Source: Bacillota bacterium (lineage in GTDB: Bacteria; Bacillota; UBA4882; UBA8346). Taken from it: 64,000 bases of DNA. Of the stretch, positions 25,601 to 34,444 are shown in pieces. The position numbers and the translations under genes are program-made. The notes beneath the pieces were generated by a model. The model saw nothing but the letters and a program-made list of their open reading frames with translations. It was not told the origin of the DNA and did not search any database. The DNA is taken from positions 1 to 64,000 of the forward strand of contig JAEYRX010000002.1 of the NCBI GenBank assembly GCA_023435225.1, read 5' to 3'. Position 1 is the first letter of the stretch; each line of letters begins with the position of its first letter.

Positions 25601-27545
25601 TTGGGAGGCCCAGCTTAAACGGACCCGAATCAATGAAAGGATGTCTTTAGTCGGTTATCTGGATATTATGAAGAAGATTGGGAGAGGAAAGGGTAAACGG
25701 GCCCCCCGGCTTCGTGTTGAAGCCCGGCGTAAAATGGCTGAATGCCGGAGAGCAGTACCGGTTTGGATTATGCCTTTAGCCGGGGTTGCCGAAAATTTTA
25801 ACCCCGGTGATACCCGTTTTGATGTGGTGATAATCGATGAAGCTAGTCAATGTGATGTGATGGGGTTAATCGCTCTTTATCCGGCGGAAAAAGTTATAAT
25901 TGTCGGTGACCATGAACAGGTCAGTCCGTTGGCTATCGGTCAAAAAATTGAAGTAGTCGAGCATCTCATCGCTGAACATTTGCAGTCCATCCCGAACAGT
26001 GTTCTTTATGACGGACAGATGTCGGTTTATGATTTAGCCAGAGCTTCTTTTGGCAGTACTATCTGTTTGCTCGAACATTTCCGGTGTATGCCGGAGATTA
26101 TCGGGTTCAGCAACCAGCTTTCATATAGAGGACGGATTAAAGCTCTAAGAGATACCAGCAAAGTCCGGATTAAACCGGCGCTGGTCCCATATCATGTTTC
26201 GGGCGCGGTTTCCGATGAAAAAATCAACCTCATCGAGGCTAGAACTGTTGCTTCAATAATTTTATCGCTACTGGAACAACCGGAATATCAAGAAAAAACC
26301 ATTGGAGTAATCTCTTTATTAGGAGACGATCAAGCTTGGGAGATTGATAAAATATTACGGCGCCATATCAGTGAAAACGAGTATGCCAAACGGAAAATTG
26401 TATGTGGTAATGCCGCTCATTTCCAAGGTGATGAACGGGATGTAATGTTTTTATCAATGGTTTACGGACCGAGTGCTAATCCACCTATGAAAATGTTGGA
26501 CTCCGGTTATCAGGGGCTGTATCAGAAACGTTTTAATGTTGCAGCCAGTCGGGCTAAAGACCAACTATGGGTAGTATATTCGGTTAACCCCGGAGTTGAT
26601 TTGAAACCGGGCGATTTGCGCAGACGCTTAATTGAATATGCAGAAGCTCCCTTATTAGAGGTTAACCGGTTGGATAAAGAGTCTTTATCCCAAACTACTC
26701 TGGAAAAAGAAGTCCAAAAAATACTTTTACAAACAGGTTATCAGGTTATACCAAAATGGCAAGTGGGTTACCATACCATTGATTTAGTGGTCGACGGTGG
26801 CGGCCGAAGGTTGGCTATTGAATGTGATGGTGACCGGATTCATTCTTTGGGAAAAATCTCCGAGGATATATCAAGGCAGGCGTTATTGGAACGGCTTGGC
26901 TGGACTTTTATTCGCATTCGGGGCAGTCAGTTCTTCCGGGATCCGGAATCCACTATGAACCCTATTTTTGATAGGCTGGATGAATTAGAAATCTACCCTG
27001 AAAACCTTAAAAATCTTAAAAATCTTAAAAATCTTGATAACGATTCTTACGATATTTTAAACCAAGAGGGATCCCGGTTGAAAGAGGAGATCATACGCAG
27101 GGCAGATAGGATTCATAGTGAATTGTTGGATACTAATAAAATATTTAGAGTTGAAAACCGGTTTAAGGAAGAAGCTGATTCTCCTATTAATAACGTTAGC
27201 TCGGAAAAAGCAACGGTAAACATCTGTGATGGGAAGGAGAAAGAAACTCAACCGGTAAGCTCATCCAAAGCTGATAATGAGGTTAAAAAAGAGATAATTA
27301 GCCCGACTAATCCGAAAAGTAACGTGTTTCCAATCAATACTGCAAAGAAAGAGTTGGTAAAGAAAGAAGAAGCAACCGATGATAAGGGAAAGATTGCTCA
27401 AAGCAGCATAGCCGGGAATTCGTTCCCGGAAGAGATGGAAGCGGAGGTCCCTAAAAATAACGAAAAAGAGACAAAAATTGTCTCCCATCTTAGTAATGTA
27501 ATGTCTTTTTTAAAGAAGTTGGATAAAGTATTTCCGGAAGAATAG
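22614..27545 (+). CDS. Giant SF1 (DNA2-like) helicase fused to a Vsr/DUF559-like nuclease
   Basis: The protein has 1643 residues. Residues 1-350 are an uncharacterised N-terminal module. Walker A is at 385-392 (GPPGTGKT), followed by IANLIGHFLSQGKSVLVTSHT. After a long, partly helical insertion comes Walker B/motif II DEASQ (1075-1079) and motif III GDHEQVSP. Motif V (FQGDERDVMFLSMVYG) is near 1270 and motif VI (RFNVAASRAKDQLW) near 1310. Residues about 1365-1450 form a small PD-(D/E)xK-type domain (IDLVVDGGGRRLAIECDGD, then LGWTFIRIRGSQFFRD) like Vsr/MTES_1575 nucleases. The last 165 residues are charged and low in complexity. It is a lone gene, unlike its neighbours in function. An anti-phage or foreign-DNA defence role is plausible but inferred. 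Confidence 0.85.
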   Translation: MLHNEIGRERLIKVYRYLQALHQHRNPVKRQINQERWVLWFRDLPEHAAVIKGNLWPTNGPETDTNFSADDFILKVRRPKLTMAPEPPEVLLEWLEPGWEDPESEVKVKATKSRSENDQPVLEEFITDIERIDLLNNWNRTRNEWAAKERPARNAMKVFERFYDLYGWHQKESERIEIIIGDGILSWQREDGHIHHPVLLVKVQLDFNPGIPEFIISETDSEVQIDSALFRAIPDIDGRMIAGFHAELGGGMYHPLGGSVTSEYLKQLVNHLSPRGEFLESLSPENQSREPRIGRSPVLFVRDRFQGFGLAIEAILEDLKERPELPEHLLNIVGVESGVEKEEIEPIPEDSWSEPEDILLGKPANPEQISIARSIEQHHGVLVQGPPGTGKTHTIANLIGHFLSQGKSVLVTSHTTKALRVLRDQVVPELRPLCVSVLDSDSAGRQQLEESIEGIVNRLSTANPTDLKTKATNLAAQRKEIIEALKTTRQELVEARSTEYQELNISSERYIPAEAARKVAREFGLNDWIPKPVTAGSILPLSDIELNELYQTNISLTPEDEAELAYTIPTPSDLLQPEDFKRFLDEMQVFSNLKPEFRSELWDEAEIKYTSVDLESLAARINKAVSYISQEESWKNAALYAGYKGGEYRRPWDSLIELIEKTMEFSASCKENLLHHQPELTGLDTLENQLLTVTSIISELEKGVKTKLTKVERIIHPAWAKLIKNVKVKGKEPVNIEHFRAVADLLRLKILRRELSDRWDLQVASGGAPIAAELGAEPETAAWQFSKIITNCLEWYQQSWKPLEAVLKSYGFNWEFFLAEYPPNLKPSGEIIRLKEAASGSLQTILRAKADYLHYDEFNEQFKKVEYKLINFGTNCSKVAADLLKAVQSLDVTAYELAFQQLLVLSNKRINWERRNSLLKILEDQAPNWAKEIRLRKGLHGQETVPGNIIAAWRWRQLNDELDRRGQVSLIELQQKIEGLSSDLRSVTSQLIEVRAWEAQLKRTRINERMSLVGYLDIMKKIGRGKGKRAPRLRVEARRKMAECRRAVPVWIMPLAGVAENFNPGDTRFDVVIIDEASQCDVMGLIALYPAEKVIIVGDHEQVSPLAIGQKIEVVEHLIAEHLQSIPNSVLYDGQMSVYDLARASFGSTICLLEHFRCMPEIIGFSNQLSYRGRIKALRDTSKVRIKPALVPYHVSGAVSDEKINLIEARTVASIILSLLEQPEYQEKTIGVISLLGDDQAWEIDKILRRHISENEYAKRKIVCGNAAHFQGDERDVMFLSMVYGPSANPPMKMLDSGYQGLYQKRFNVAASRAKDQLWVVYSVNPGVDLKPGDLRRRLIEYAEAPLLEVNRLDKESLSQTTLEKEVQKILLQTGYQVIPKWQVGYHTIDLVVDGGGRRLAIECDGDRIHSLGKISEDISRQALLERLGWTFIRIRGSQFFRDPESTMNPIFDRLDELEIYPENLKNLKNLKNLDNDSYDILNQEGSRLKEEIIRRADRIHSELLDTNKIFRVENRFKEEADSPINNVSSEKATVNICDGKEKETQPVSSSKADNEVKKEIISPTNPKSNVFPINTAKKELVKKEEATDDKGKIAQSSIAGNSFPEEMEAEVPKNNEKETKIVSHLSNVMSFLKKLDKVFPEE
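27003..27040 (+). repeat. 9-base tandem repeat inside the helicase gene
   Basis: Four imperfect copies of a CTTAAAAAT unit encode NLKNLKNLKNL at about residues 1464-1475, just after the nuclease domain. Slippage here would change linker length in steps of three residues without breaking the frame. Confidence 0.75.
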
Positions 27546-27573
27546 TATTTATAATATCTTAACCTAAAGAAGG

Positions 27574-27603
27574 TTGACAATCTCCTTTGATGTCTGTTAG
27601 AAT
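27574..27603 (+). promoter_or_regulatory. Probable promoter of the purine operon
   Basis: TTGACA (27574-27579) and TAGAAT (27598-27603) are 18 bases apart. Transcription would begin near 27610, leading into the riboswitch at 27768. The distance to the aptamer (about 160 bases) is long, so another promoter may exist nearer. Confidence 0.55.
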
Positions 27604-27767
27604 GAATTTGTTCCAAAAAGTATTTTTGTATTAACTAAAAATAGGGATTTTTAAAATTAGTAATTTAGACATTATGATACAATATGGAAAAAGTCGCATT
27701 CGGGACATTCACTATATATTGTATCAAAGCTTGATTAAGTAAATTTTGAAACTCTCTTAAATAAAAA

Positions 27768-27870
27768 AGAAGTGCACCTAGGGTTCCGTTTTAATTTCTT
27801 GATTAAAAGTCTGGACCAAGTGGTGCAGGCGCTTTTAGCGCTACACCGTAGAGGGATAAAAACCCGGGCG
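27768..27870 (+). promoter_or_regulatory. ykkC-class riboswitch, probably PRPP-sensing, in front of purB
   Basis: The conserved ykkC aptamer blocks appear in order: CTAGGGTTCCG, TCTGGACCAAG, TACACCG and GAGGGATAAAAACCCGGG. Paired segments lie between them (GTGCAC/GTGGTGC; GGCGC/GCGCT). Subtype 2b ykkC RNAs sense PRPP and are found before purine genes in Firmicutes. The gene context here (purB, purF and others) points to PRPP, the substrate of PurF. The distinction from guanidine or ppGpp subtypes rests on context, not on a base-by-base test. Confidence 0.85.
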
Positions 27871-27909
27871 GATAGGTTCTGGAAACTACCTATCCGCCTA
27901 TTATTTTTT
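27867..27909 (+). terminator. Riboswitch expression platform (terminator)
   Basis: GGCGGATAGGT and ACCTATCCGCC form an 11-bp stem followed by TATTATTTTTTT. Its left arm starts directly at the end of the CCCGGG block of the aptamer, so ligand binding could compete with the terminator. This implies an ON switch when the ligand is bound. Confidence 0.85.
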
Positions 27910-27957
27910 TGAGGCTGAAGTCGATAGACAAAAGGAAATAGGCTCCAACAACAGGTT

Positions 27958-28027
27958 GCAAGTAATAATTACTAACCATGATACTAACTAATAACCAATA
28001 ACTAATGAACAAACGACCAATAACTAA
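27958..28027. repeat. Low-complexity leader repeat (AACTAATAAC family) before purB
   Basis: Units such as AACTAATAACCAATAACTAA fill the leader just before the ribosome site. The same family precedes purH (32785-32872) and lemA (45362-45412). G is nearly absent, so the RNA should be unstructured around the start. Confidence 0.65.
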
Positions 28028-28042
28028 TAAGGAGTGAATCTG

Positions 28043-29434
28043 GTGGATCGGGACATCTTCTTGAATTTAAGCCCTTTAGATCATCGTTATTACCTATCCA
28101 ACGAAGCATTATTTAATGAATTGGCGGAATATTTCTCCGAGAATGCCTACATCCGTTATGAACTGAAGGTGGAAGCGGCCTTGGTCAGGGTATTAGCTAA
28201 ACGGGGGCTTTGTAGCCAGGAAGTAGCTGATGAGATTGATCAAGCTTGCCGGGAGATCGATCCGGCCGAGGTTTATCTGGAAGAGGAAAAAACCAAACAC
28301 AATATAAGGGCGTTGGTCAATTGTGTACAACGCCGGGTTAGCGCAACTGCTAAACCCTTTGTTCATTTTACCGTTACTTCGGTCGATATCATGGATTCGG
28401 CTAATGCGATGCGATTTAAGGAAGCTACCGAGAAGGTCGTACTTCCTAAGATGTTGGAGTTGGAAGCGATATTAATATCAATTGCCCGCCGGGAGAAGGG
28501 GACAATTCAAGTAGGAAGAACCCACGGACAACATGCGGTGCCAATTACCTTTGGTTTTGCTATGGCTGAATATGTCAGCAGGTTCGGCGCCAGGATCCAG
28601 AACGTTGCGAAGACAGCCGGTGATTTAAGGGGTAAGATCTCCGGCGCGGTCGGCGCTTATAATGCCAGTTCATTGTTTTTTGACGATCCTTTTGAATTTG
28701 AGGCCGAAGTTCTCTGGGAACTCGGTTTAAAACAGGCCAATTATTCAAACCAAATCGTGGAGCCTGAATACTTGACCGACTATATTCATGCAATTATCTC
28801 CTCGTTTGGAGTTTTAGCCAATCTAGCCGATGATATCCGACATTTGCAGCGAACCGAGATCGGAGAAGTAGGTGAAGCTTTTGAAGCCACTCAAGTTGGT
28901 TCTTCAACTATGCCGCATAAACGTAACCCTTGGAATTTTGAACATATAAAAAGCATGTGGAAAGAGTTCATGCCTAGAATGATCACTCTTTATGCCGATC
29001 AAATCTCGGAACATCAACGTGACCTTACCAATTCGGCTTCCGGCCGATTCGTGCCGGAGATCGTAATAGGCTTTGTGGCTGCAGTTGAACGGCTAAACAG
29101 GGTCTTACAGAAATTGGTCGTCGATAAGGAACGGATGAAACATAATTTTGAATCCACTAAGGAAATGGTGATTGCCGAGCCAATGTATATCCTATTGGCA
29201 TCTCTCAATCATCCCGATGCCCATGAAGCGGTTCGGTTGCTTACTTTGGAAGCCCAAAAGACCGGCAAGACCCTAAGAGAACTATTAGTAAAGAAACCGG
29301 AGTTATTACCGTATCTTGAAAAGTTAACGCCCAAACAACGTGATATCTTAGAAGATCCCCGGAAATACACCGGTTGGGCCGAACAAAAGGCGGAACAGGT
29401 TTGTAGCCATTGGGAGAAACAATTGTTTGTATAA
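28043..29434 (+). CDS. purB: Adenylosuccinate lyase
   Basis: The protein has 463 residues. It catalyses two fumarate-releasing steps of purine synthesis: SAICAR to AICAR, and adenylosuccinate to AMP. The fumarase/aspartase superfamily signature is GSSTMPHKRNPWNFEHI near residue 293. The catalytic-loop region, TSVDIMDSANA near residue 113 and GRTHGQHAVP near 161, is also intact. I chose GTG 28043, about 9 bases after AAGGAG, rather than GTG 28034, which abuts the ribosome site. It is the first gene of the operon behind the riboswitch. Confidence 0.95.
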   Translation: MDRDIFLNLSPLDHRYYLSNEALFNELAEYFSENAYIRYELKVEAALVRVLAKRGLCSQEVADEIDQACREIDPAEVYLEEEKTKHNIRALVNCVQRRVSATAKPFVHFTVTSVDIMDSANAMRFKEATEKVVLPKMLELEAILISIARREKGTIQVGRTHGQHAVPITFGFAMAEYVSRFGARIQNVAKTAGDLRGKISGAVGAYNASSLFFDDPFEFEAEVLWELGLKQANYSNQIVEPEYLTDYIHAIISSFGVLANLADDIRHLQRTEIGEVGEAFEATQVGSSTMPHKRNPWNFEHIKSMWKEFMPRMITLYADQISEHQRDLTNSASGRFVPEIVIGFVAAVERLNRVLQKLVVDKERMKHNFESTKEMVIAEPMYILLASLNHPDAHEAVRLLTLEAQKTGKTLRELLVKKPELLPYLEKLTPKQRDILEDPRKYTGWAEQKAEQVCSHWEKQLFV

Positions 29435-29448
29435 AGGAGTTGTCCTAT

Positions 29449-30888
29449 TTGAATATGGCTGAACTGAACAATCATAGTTTTAACTTTGAAGATGACCACC
29501 CCAGAGAAGCTTGTGGTGTTTTTGGGGTTTATAGTAACACCTCTGAAACTGATGCTGCTTTTCTGACCTATTTGGGTCTCTATGCCTTGCAACATCGCGG
29601 GCAGGAGAGCGCCGGAATAGTAGTTTCCGATGGCCGGCAAGTTTTAATCCATAAAAATATGGGACTAGTCTCCAATGTTTTTAACCGGGATATTTTAGAT
29701 AGTCTTAAAGGGCGGATATCTATCGGCCATGTCCGGTATTCCACCACTGGTTCCAGCCTGTTGGCGAACGCTCAGCCTTTAATGGCCCGTTGTTCCAAGG
29801 GAATTTTGGCCGTAGCTCATAACGGCAATCTGGTTAACGCTGAGGAACTCCGGCAAAAACTGGAGGATGCCGGATCGGTTTTTCAATCAACCACTGATAC
29901 TGAAGTAATTGTAAATTTAATCGCCCGCCATAGCCGGGATGATTTAAGTAATGCCATTTTAAAAGCAGCCGGAGATTTACGAGGCTCTTTTTCTTTGGTC
30001 TTTATGTCCAAAGATACCCTGATCGGTCTGCGCGACCCATACGGAGTGCGTCCTTTATGTCTCGGTAAACTAAACGACGCCTATATCATCTCCTCTGAAA
30101 GTTGCGTTTTTTCAAGCATCGGAGGTCAATTTATCCGGGACGTTCACCCTGGGGAAATGATTGTAATTGACAGTGAAGGGGTGAGAAGTTATTGGCTATC
30201 AAAACCCGAGGCTAAAGCTACCTGCGTTTTTGAATATATTTATTTGGCCCGCCCCGATAGTAACATTGATGGGATTAATGTCCATCTATCACGGAGAGCT
30301 ATGGGACGGGAATTGGCTAAACAGTTTAACCGGGAAGCCGATGTGGTAATTCCGGTCCCTGACACAGGACGTTCCGCCGCAATGGGATTTGCGGAAGCAT
30401 CAGGAATCCCCTACGATATCGGATTAATTAAAAACCCTTATATGGGACGGACGTTCATCCAGCCCCATCAGACAATGCGGGATATGGGGGTCCGGATTAA
30501 GCTCAATCCGGTTGAGGGAGTTCTGAAGGGAAAACGGGTAGTGATAATCGATGATTCGATAGTTAGAGGGACAACCAGTGGGAAAATCATCAGGTTGTTA
30601 CGGGAATCCGGGGCCAAAGAGGTTCATATGTGCATCAGCGCTCCGCCGATTACTTATCCTTGTTACTATGGGATAGATACTTCGGTGCGGAAAGAGTTAA
30701 TAGCTTCGGCTCATACGGTAGAAGAGATCCGCAACTTTATCCAGGCCGATAGTTTGACTTATTTAACCCTGGAAGGATTATACCGGGCGGTTCAACCTCA
30801 AAAAGACCTTTGTGTGGCCTGTTTTAGCGGTGAATATCCTATATCAATCCCCGAAGGGAATAATAAATATACGTTAGAAGAGGAGTAA
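29449..30888 (+). CDS. purF: Amidophosphoribosyltransferase
   Basis: This enzyme catalyses the committed step of purine synthesis, PRPP plus glutamine to phosphoribosylamine. The glutaminase nucleophile is the cysteine in REACGVFGVY, about 20 residues in, so an N-terminal propeptide must be removed. The PRPP loop is VVIIDDSIVRGTTS. Four cysteines in CVFEYIYLARP, YPCYYGID and LCVACFSG match the [4Fe-4S] ligands of the oxygen-sensitive B. subtilis-type enzyme. The start is either TTG 29449 (9 bases after AAGGAG, preferred) or ATG 29455, giving 479 or 477 residues. The gap to purB is only 14 bases. Confidence 0.95.
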   Translation: MNMAELNNHSFNFEDDHPREACGVFGVYSNTSETDAAFLTYLGLYALQHRGQESAGIVVSDGRQVLIHKNMGLVSNVFNRDILDSLKGRISIGHVRYSTTGSSLLANAQPLMARCSKGILAVAHNGNLVNAEELRQKLEDAGSVFQSTTDTEVIVNLIARHSRDDLSNAILKAAGDLRGSFSLVFMSKDTLIGLRDPYGVRPLCLGKLNDAYIISSESCVFSSIGGQFIRDVHPGEMIVIDSEGVRSYWLSKPEAKATCVFEYIYLARPDSNIDGINVHLSRRAMGRELAKQFNREADVVIPVPDTGRSAAMGFAEASGIPYDIGLIKNPYMGRTFIQPHQTMRDMGVRIKLNPVEGVLKGKRVVIIDDSIVRGTTSGKIIRLLRESGAKEVHMCISAPPITYPCYYGIDTSVRKELIASAHTVEEIRNFIQADSLTYLTLEGLYRAVQPQKDLCVACFSGEYPISIPEGNNKYTLEEE

Positions 30889-30892
30889 CAGA

Positions 30893-31909
30893 ATGTCCGA
30901 TCTCTATAAATCTTCAGGTGTCAATATTGATGCCGGAAATGAAGCGGTAAAAAGGATAAAAAGCTTGGTTAGAGCGACTTATAATCCGCAGGTCTTAGGC
31001 GAACTCGGCAATTTTGGCGGTCTTTATGCTTTTCCAGTCCAAAATCACCGGGAACCGATTTTAGTTTCCAGTACCGACGGAGTCGGAACTAAATTGAAAG
31101 TCGCCTTTGCAATGGAGAAATACGATACGGTAGGTTATGATCTGGTAAACCACTGTGTTAACGATATTTTGGTTCAAGGCGCAAAACCGTTTTTCTTTCT
31201 GGATTATATTGGTGTCGGTGTTTTGGAACCCCGGATGATTGAGTCGGTGGTTACCGGTTTGGCTAAAGCTTGCCGCGAAAATGAGTGTGTCCTAATCGGC
31301 GGTGAAACTGCGGAAATGCCTGGTATTTATTCTGCAGGAGAATTTGATCTGGCGGGAACGATTATCGGTGTAGTGGAGAGAACCGATCTAATAACCGGCT
31401 CGGCTATCAAACAGGGAGACGCGGTATTGGGCCTTCCTTCACTTGGATTGCATACTAATGGATATTCTTTAGCCCGGAAAATTTGTTTTGAGACTTTAGG
31501 ATTAAAACCAACCGATAAGGCGCCGGGTTTAACGGAATCTATCGGAGATACGTTATTAGCTCCGCACCGGTCTTATTTACCTGAAGTATATCCATTAATC
31601 ATCAAAGGGTTGGTAAATGGTTTAGCTCATATAACCGGCGGTGGTTTTTATGATAATATTCCCAGGATTTTGCCGGAAGGGTGCTCGGTCAAGATTAATA
31701 AGGGCTCATGGCCGGTTTTGCCAATATTCGAATTTCTGCAGAAAGCGGCCTCAATACCTGATGAAGAAGCCTACCGGGTCTTTAACATGGGTATCGGAAT
31801 GGTTTTAATCTGCAGTCCCGAAAAGCTGGAACAGATAAAAATGATAGTCCCTGAAATATATGAAATCGGTGTTGTCACTGAAGGTGACGGGAAAGTAAGC
31901 TTATTTTAA
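30893..31909 (+). CDS. purM: Phosphoribosylformylglycinamidine cyclo-ligase (AIR synthetase)
   Basis: The protein has 338 residues, the normal length. It converts FGAM plus ATP to AIR. Conserved features are the Gly-rich start SSGVNIDAGNEAV, VSSTDGVGTKLKVA near residue 60, the NHCVNDILVQGAKPFFFLDYI segment near 87-105, GGETAEMPGIY near 137, and the C-terminal AHITGGGFYDNIPRILP. ATG follows GAGGAG, 4 bases after the purF stop, so the two are co-translated. Confidence 0.95.
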   Translation: MSDLYKSSGVNIDAGNEAVKRIKSLVRATYNPQVLGELGNFGGLYAFPVQNHREPILVSSTDGVGTKLKVAFAMEKYDTVGYDLVNHCVNDILVQGAKPFFFLDYIGVGVLEPRMIESVVTGLAKACRENECVLIGGETAEMPGIYSAGEFDLAGTIIGVVERTDLITGSAIKQGDAVLGLPSLGLHTNGYSLARKICFETLGLKPTDKAPGLTESIGDTLLAPHRSYLPEVYPLIIKGLVNGLAHITGGGFYDNIPRILPEGCSVKINKGSWPVLPIFEFLQKAASIPDEEAYRVFNMGIGMVLICSPEKLEQIKMIVPEIYEIGVVTEGDGKVSLF

Positions 31910-32040
31910 GTTGACAATTGACAGTGTATAGTTGACAATTTTTTAACTATTTAATATATATCTCCCGCAGAGAAAACAGAAGCCAGCGAAGCATAAAATT
32001 AGGTCAGATCAACTGTCAACTCTCATCTATAAACTGCAAA
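31909..32040. repeat. Low-complexity intergenic element (GTTGACAATT family)
   Basis: Left units GTTGACAATTGACAG and AGTTGACAATT and a right unit CAACTGTCAACTC are roughly complementary across about 80 bases, between purM and purN. Related single blocks occur at 32672-32700, 35010-35035, 36090-36120, 43654-43695 and 47482-47512. Confidence 0.6.
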
Positions 32041-32061
32041 CTAATAAAACCGGGGGTTTGT

Positions 32062-32685
32062 ATGAAAAAAATTGGAGTGTTGGTCTCAGGTGGGGGAAGT
32101 AACCTCCAAGCGATTATTGACTCAATTGAGACCTGGCAAATTAAAGCCGAGATTGCGGTGGTTATCAGCAATAAACCGGGAGTTCATGCATTAGATCGGG
32201 CAAAAAAGCATGGAATTCCGGCTGTAGTAGTTAACCATCGGGATTATCAGTCCAATCAAGAATTTACTCAAGCGATTTTAAATATTCTACAGGAAAATCG
32301 GGTGGATTTGGTATGTTTAGCCGGTTTTCTAAGAATTTTGGATCCGGTCTTAACTGATGCTTTTCCAAACCGGATTCTCAATATCCACCCGGCATTACTG
32401 CCGTCTTTCGGTGGGCCGGGAATGTACGGCCATCATGTCCATGAAGCGGTTATCGCTTCCGGAACCCAATTTTCCGGTGCTACGGTCCATTTTGTAACTC
32501 CGGAGACGGATATTGGACCCATTATTACTCAAGGAATAGTACCCGTAGACGATAATGACGATCCTGACAGTTTAGCCGCCAAAGTGCTGGAAATAGAACA
32601 CAGTATCTACCCCGAAGCTGTCAAGCTAGTTTTGGAGGAAAGAATAAAAATAGAGGGACTACGAGTAAAGAAAATTGACAATTGA
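32062..32685 (+). CDS. purN: Phosphoribosylglycinamide formyltransferase
   Basis: The protein has 207 residues. It transfers a formyl group from 10-formyl-tetrahydrofolate to GAR. It starts MKKIGVLVSGGGSNLQAI (phosphate-binding loop). The active-site region NIHPALLPSFGGPGMYGHHVHEAVIASG at about residues 107-134 holds the catalytic Asn-His pair, and VTPETDIGPIITQ near 144-156 holds the catalytic Asp. ATG is preceded by GGGGG. Confidence 0.95.
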   Translation: MKKIGVLVSGGGSNLQAIIDSIETWQIKAEIAVVISNKPGVHALDRAKKHGIPAVVVNHRDYQSNQEFTQAILNILQENRVDLVCLAGFLRILDPVLTDAFPNRILNIHPALLPSFGGPGMYGHHVHEAVIASGTQFSGATVHFVTPETDIGPIITQGIVPVDDNDDPDSLAAKVLEIEHSIYPEAVKLVLEERIKIEGLRVKKIDN

Positions 32686-32784
32686 GAATTGACAATTTAA
32701 TAAACACAAAATAATAATTGCAAAAGGTTTAGAAAACCAAAACGAAGAACCGGTAATGGAAACTTGTTTTATTTTGAACCATTT

Positions 32785-32872
32785 AAACTATTGAATCAAT
32801 AATAAATGAACCAACGAACTAATAAATTAATGAACTAATAACTAGTGAACTAATGAACCAATAACTAAACGG
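32785..32872. repeat. Low-complexity leader repeat (AACTAATAAC family) before purH
   Basis: About ten imperfect units of GAACTAATAA/GAACCAATAAC fill the gap up to the purH ribosome site. It is the same family as 27958-28027 and 45362-45412. Confidence 0.65.
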
Positions 32873-32884
32873 GGAGGATGTTTT

Positions 32885-34444
32885 ATGGGTAAGATTAAGA
32901 GAGCTTTGATCAGTGTTTCCGATAAAACCGGCCTGGTTGAGCTGGCAAAATTTCTTGTGGAGTCGCAAGTTGAGATGATCTCTACCGGTGGTACTTATAA
33001 AACAATTAAAGAAGCAGGGTTACCGGTTACATATATCTCCGAGGTAACTAACTTTCCGGAGATTTTGGACGGTAGGGTTAAAACTTTACATCCGGCCATT
33101 CACGGTGGTTTATTGGCAATTAGGGATGTGGAGGAACATCGCCGGCAGCTGGAGGAACAACAGATTAAGCCTATTGACTTGGTGGTGGTTAACCTCTATC
33201 CGTTTGCGGCTACTATAGCCAAACCAGGAGTTACTTTGGAAGAAGCCATAGAAAACATCGATATCGGTGGTCCGTCAATGCTTCGTTCAGCCGCTAAAAA
33301 CCACCATGATGTTACCGTAGTGGTTGATCCGGCAGATTACCAACAATTAACAACTGAAATGAAGGCTAATAACGGTGAAACCACTTTGGAGTTCCGCCGG
33401 AAATGCGCAGCCAATGTCTACCGGTTGACGGCAATATATGATACAATGATCTTTAATTACCTCAATAAACAATATATAAAGCCGGAAGAAGAGTATCCGG
33501 AGTTATTACAACTTACTTTCACCAAAAAACAACACCTGCGTTACGGTGAGAACCCTCATCAAAAAGCTGCGTTTTATCAGGAAATGGCGCCGGATGCCGG
33601 GACTATCACAGCGGCTAAACAATTACACGGTAAGGAATTATCTTTTAATAATATCAATGATGGAAATGCCGCTTTAGAGATGGTCAAAGAGTTTAGGGAA
33701 CCGGCAGTTGTGGGTTTAAAGCACGCTAATCCGTGTGGAGTGGGGATAGGCTCCGATATTTTTAGCGCTTATCAAAAAGCCTATCAGAGCGATCCGGTTT
33801 CCATTTTCGGCGGAATTGTGGCTTTAAACCGGGAAGTTGATTTAAAAACCGCTGAGGCAATGAGCGAATTGTTTTTGGAAATTATAGTCGCCCCAGCTTT
33901 CGCTCCGGACGCTTTTGATTTGCTGGCTAAGAAGAAAAACCTGCGCTTGTTGGAAGTGCCGGATTTAGGTAAGGTTACCGTAAAACCGGGACTTGATCTG
34001 AAAAAGGTCGCCGGGGGATTGTTGGTTCAGGAACTTGATCAGGCCCAAATAAAAGTAGAGGATTTAAAAGTAGTCACCAAGCGTCAACCAACCGTTGCTG
34101 AACTGGATGAACTGTTATTTGGTTGGAAAGTCGTTAAATATGTAAAATCTAATGCTATTGTACTTACTAAGGATTTGGGAACGGTTGGTGTCGGCGCCGG
34201 TCAGATGAATCGGGTAGGGGCAGCTAAAATCGCTATTGAACAAGCCGGAGCGAAAGCCAAAGGTTCTTGTTTAGCATCCGATGCATATTTCCCAATGCCG
34301 GATACGGTTGAGGAGGCGGGGAAAGCTGGAATTACGGCAATAATCCACCCGGGTGGTTCAATCAACGACCAGAAATCCATAGATATGGCTGATAAATATG
34401 GAATAACAATGGTCTTTACCGGAATAAGGCATTTTAGACATTGA
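32885..34444 (+). CDS. purH: Bifunctional AICAR formyltransferase / IMP cyclohydrolase
   Basis: The protein has 519 residues, the standard size. The N-terminal IMP cyclohydrolase (about 1-195) carries [34 protein letters not shown] and [16 protein letters not shown]. The C-terminal AICAR transformylase (about 196-519) has [25 protein letters not shown] (catalytic Lys-His), [10 protein letters not shown] and the final [15 protein letters not shown]...HPGGSINDQ. Together they perform the last two steps to IMP. ATG follows GGGGAGG. Confidence 0.96.
   Translation: MGKIKRALISVSDKTGLVELAKFLVESQVEMISTGGTYKTIKEAGLPVTYISEVTNFPEILDGRVKTLHPAIHGGLLAIRDVEEHRRQLEEQQIKPIDLVVVNLYPFAATIAKPGVTLEEAIENIDIGGPSMLRSAAKNHHDVTVVVDPADYQQLTTEMKANNGETTLEFRRKCAANVYRLTAIYDTMIFNYLNKQYIKPEEEYPELLQLTFTKKQHLRYGENPHQKAAFYQEMAPDAGTITAAKQLHGKELSFNNINDGNAALEMVKEFREPAVVGLKHANPCGVGIGSDIFSAYQKAYQSDPVSIFGGIVALNREVDLKTAEAMSELFLEIIVAPAFAPDAFDLLAKKKNLRLLEVPDLGKVTVKPGLDLKKVAGGLLVQELDQAQIKVEDLKVVTKRQPTVAELDELLFGWKVVKYVKSNAIVLTKDLGTVGVGAGQMNRVGAAKIAIEQAGAKAKGSCLASDAYFPMPDTVEEAGKAGITAIIHPGGSINDQKSIDMADKYGITMVFTGIRHFRH

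Noticed and set aside
22712..27616. Many minus-strand frames over the helicase gene
   Set aside because: They are shadows of the large plus-strand gene, with no ribosome sites or domain features.
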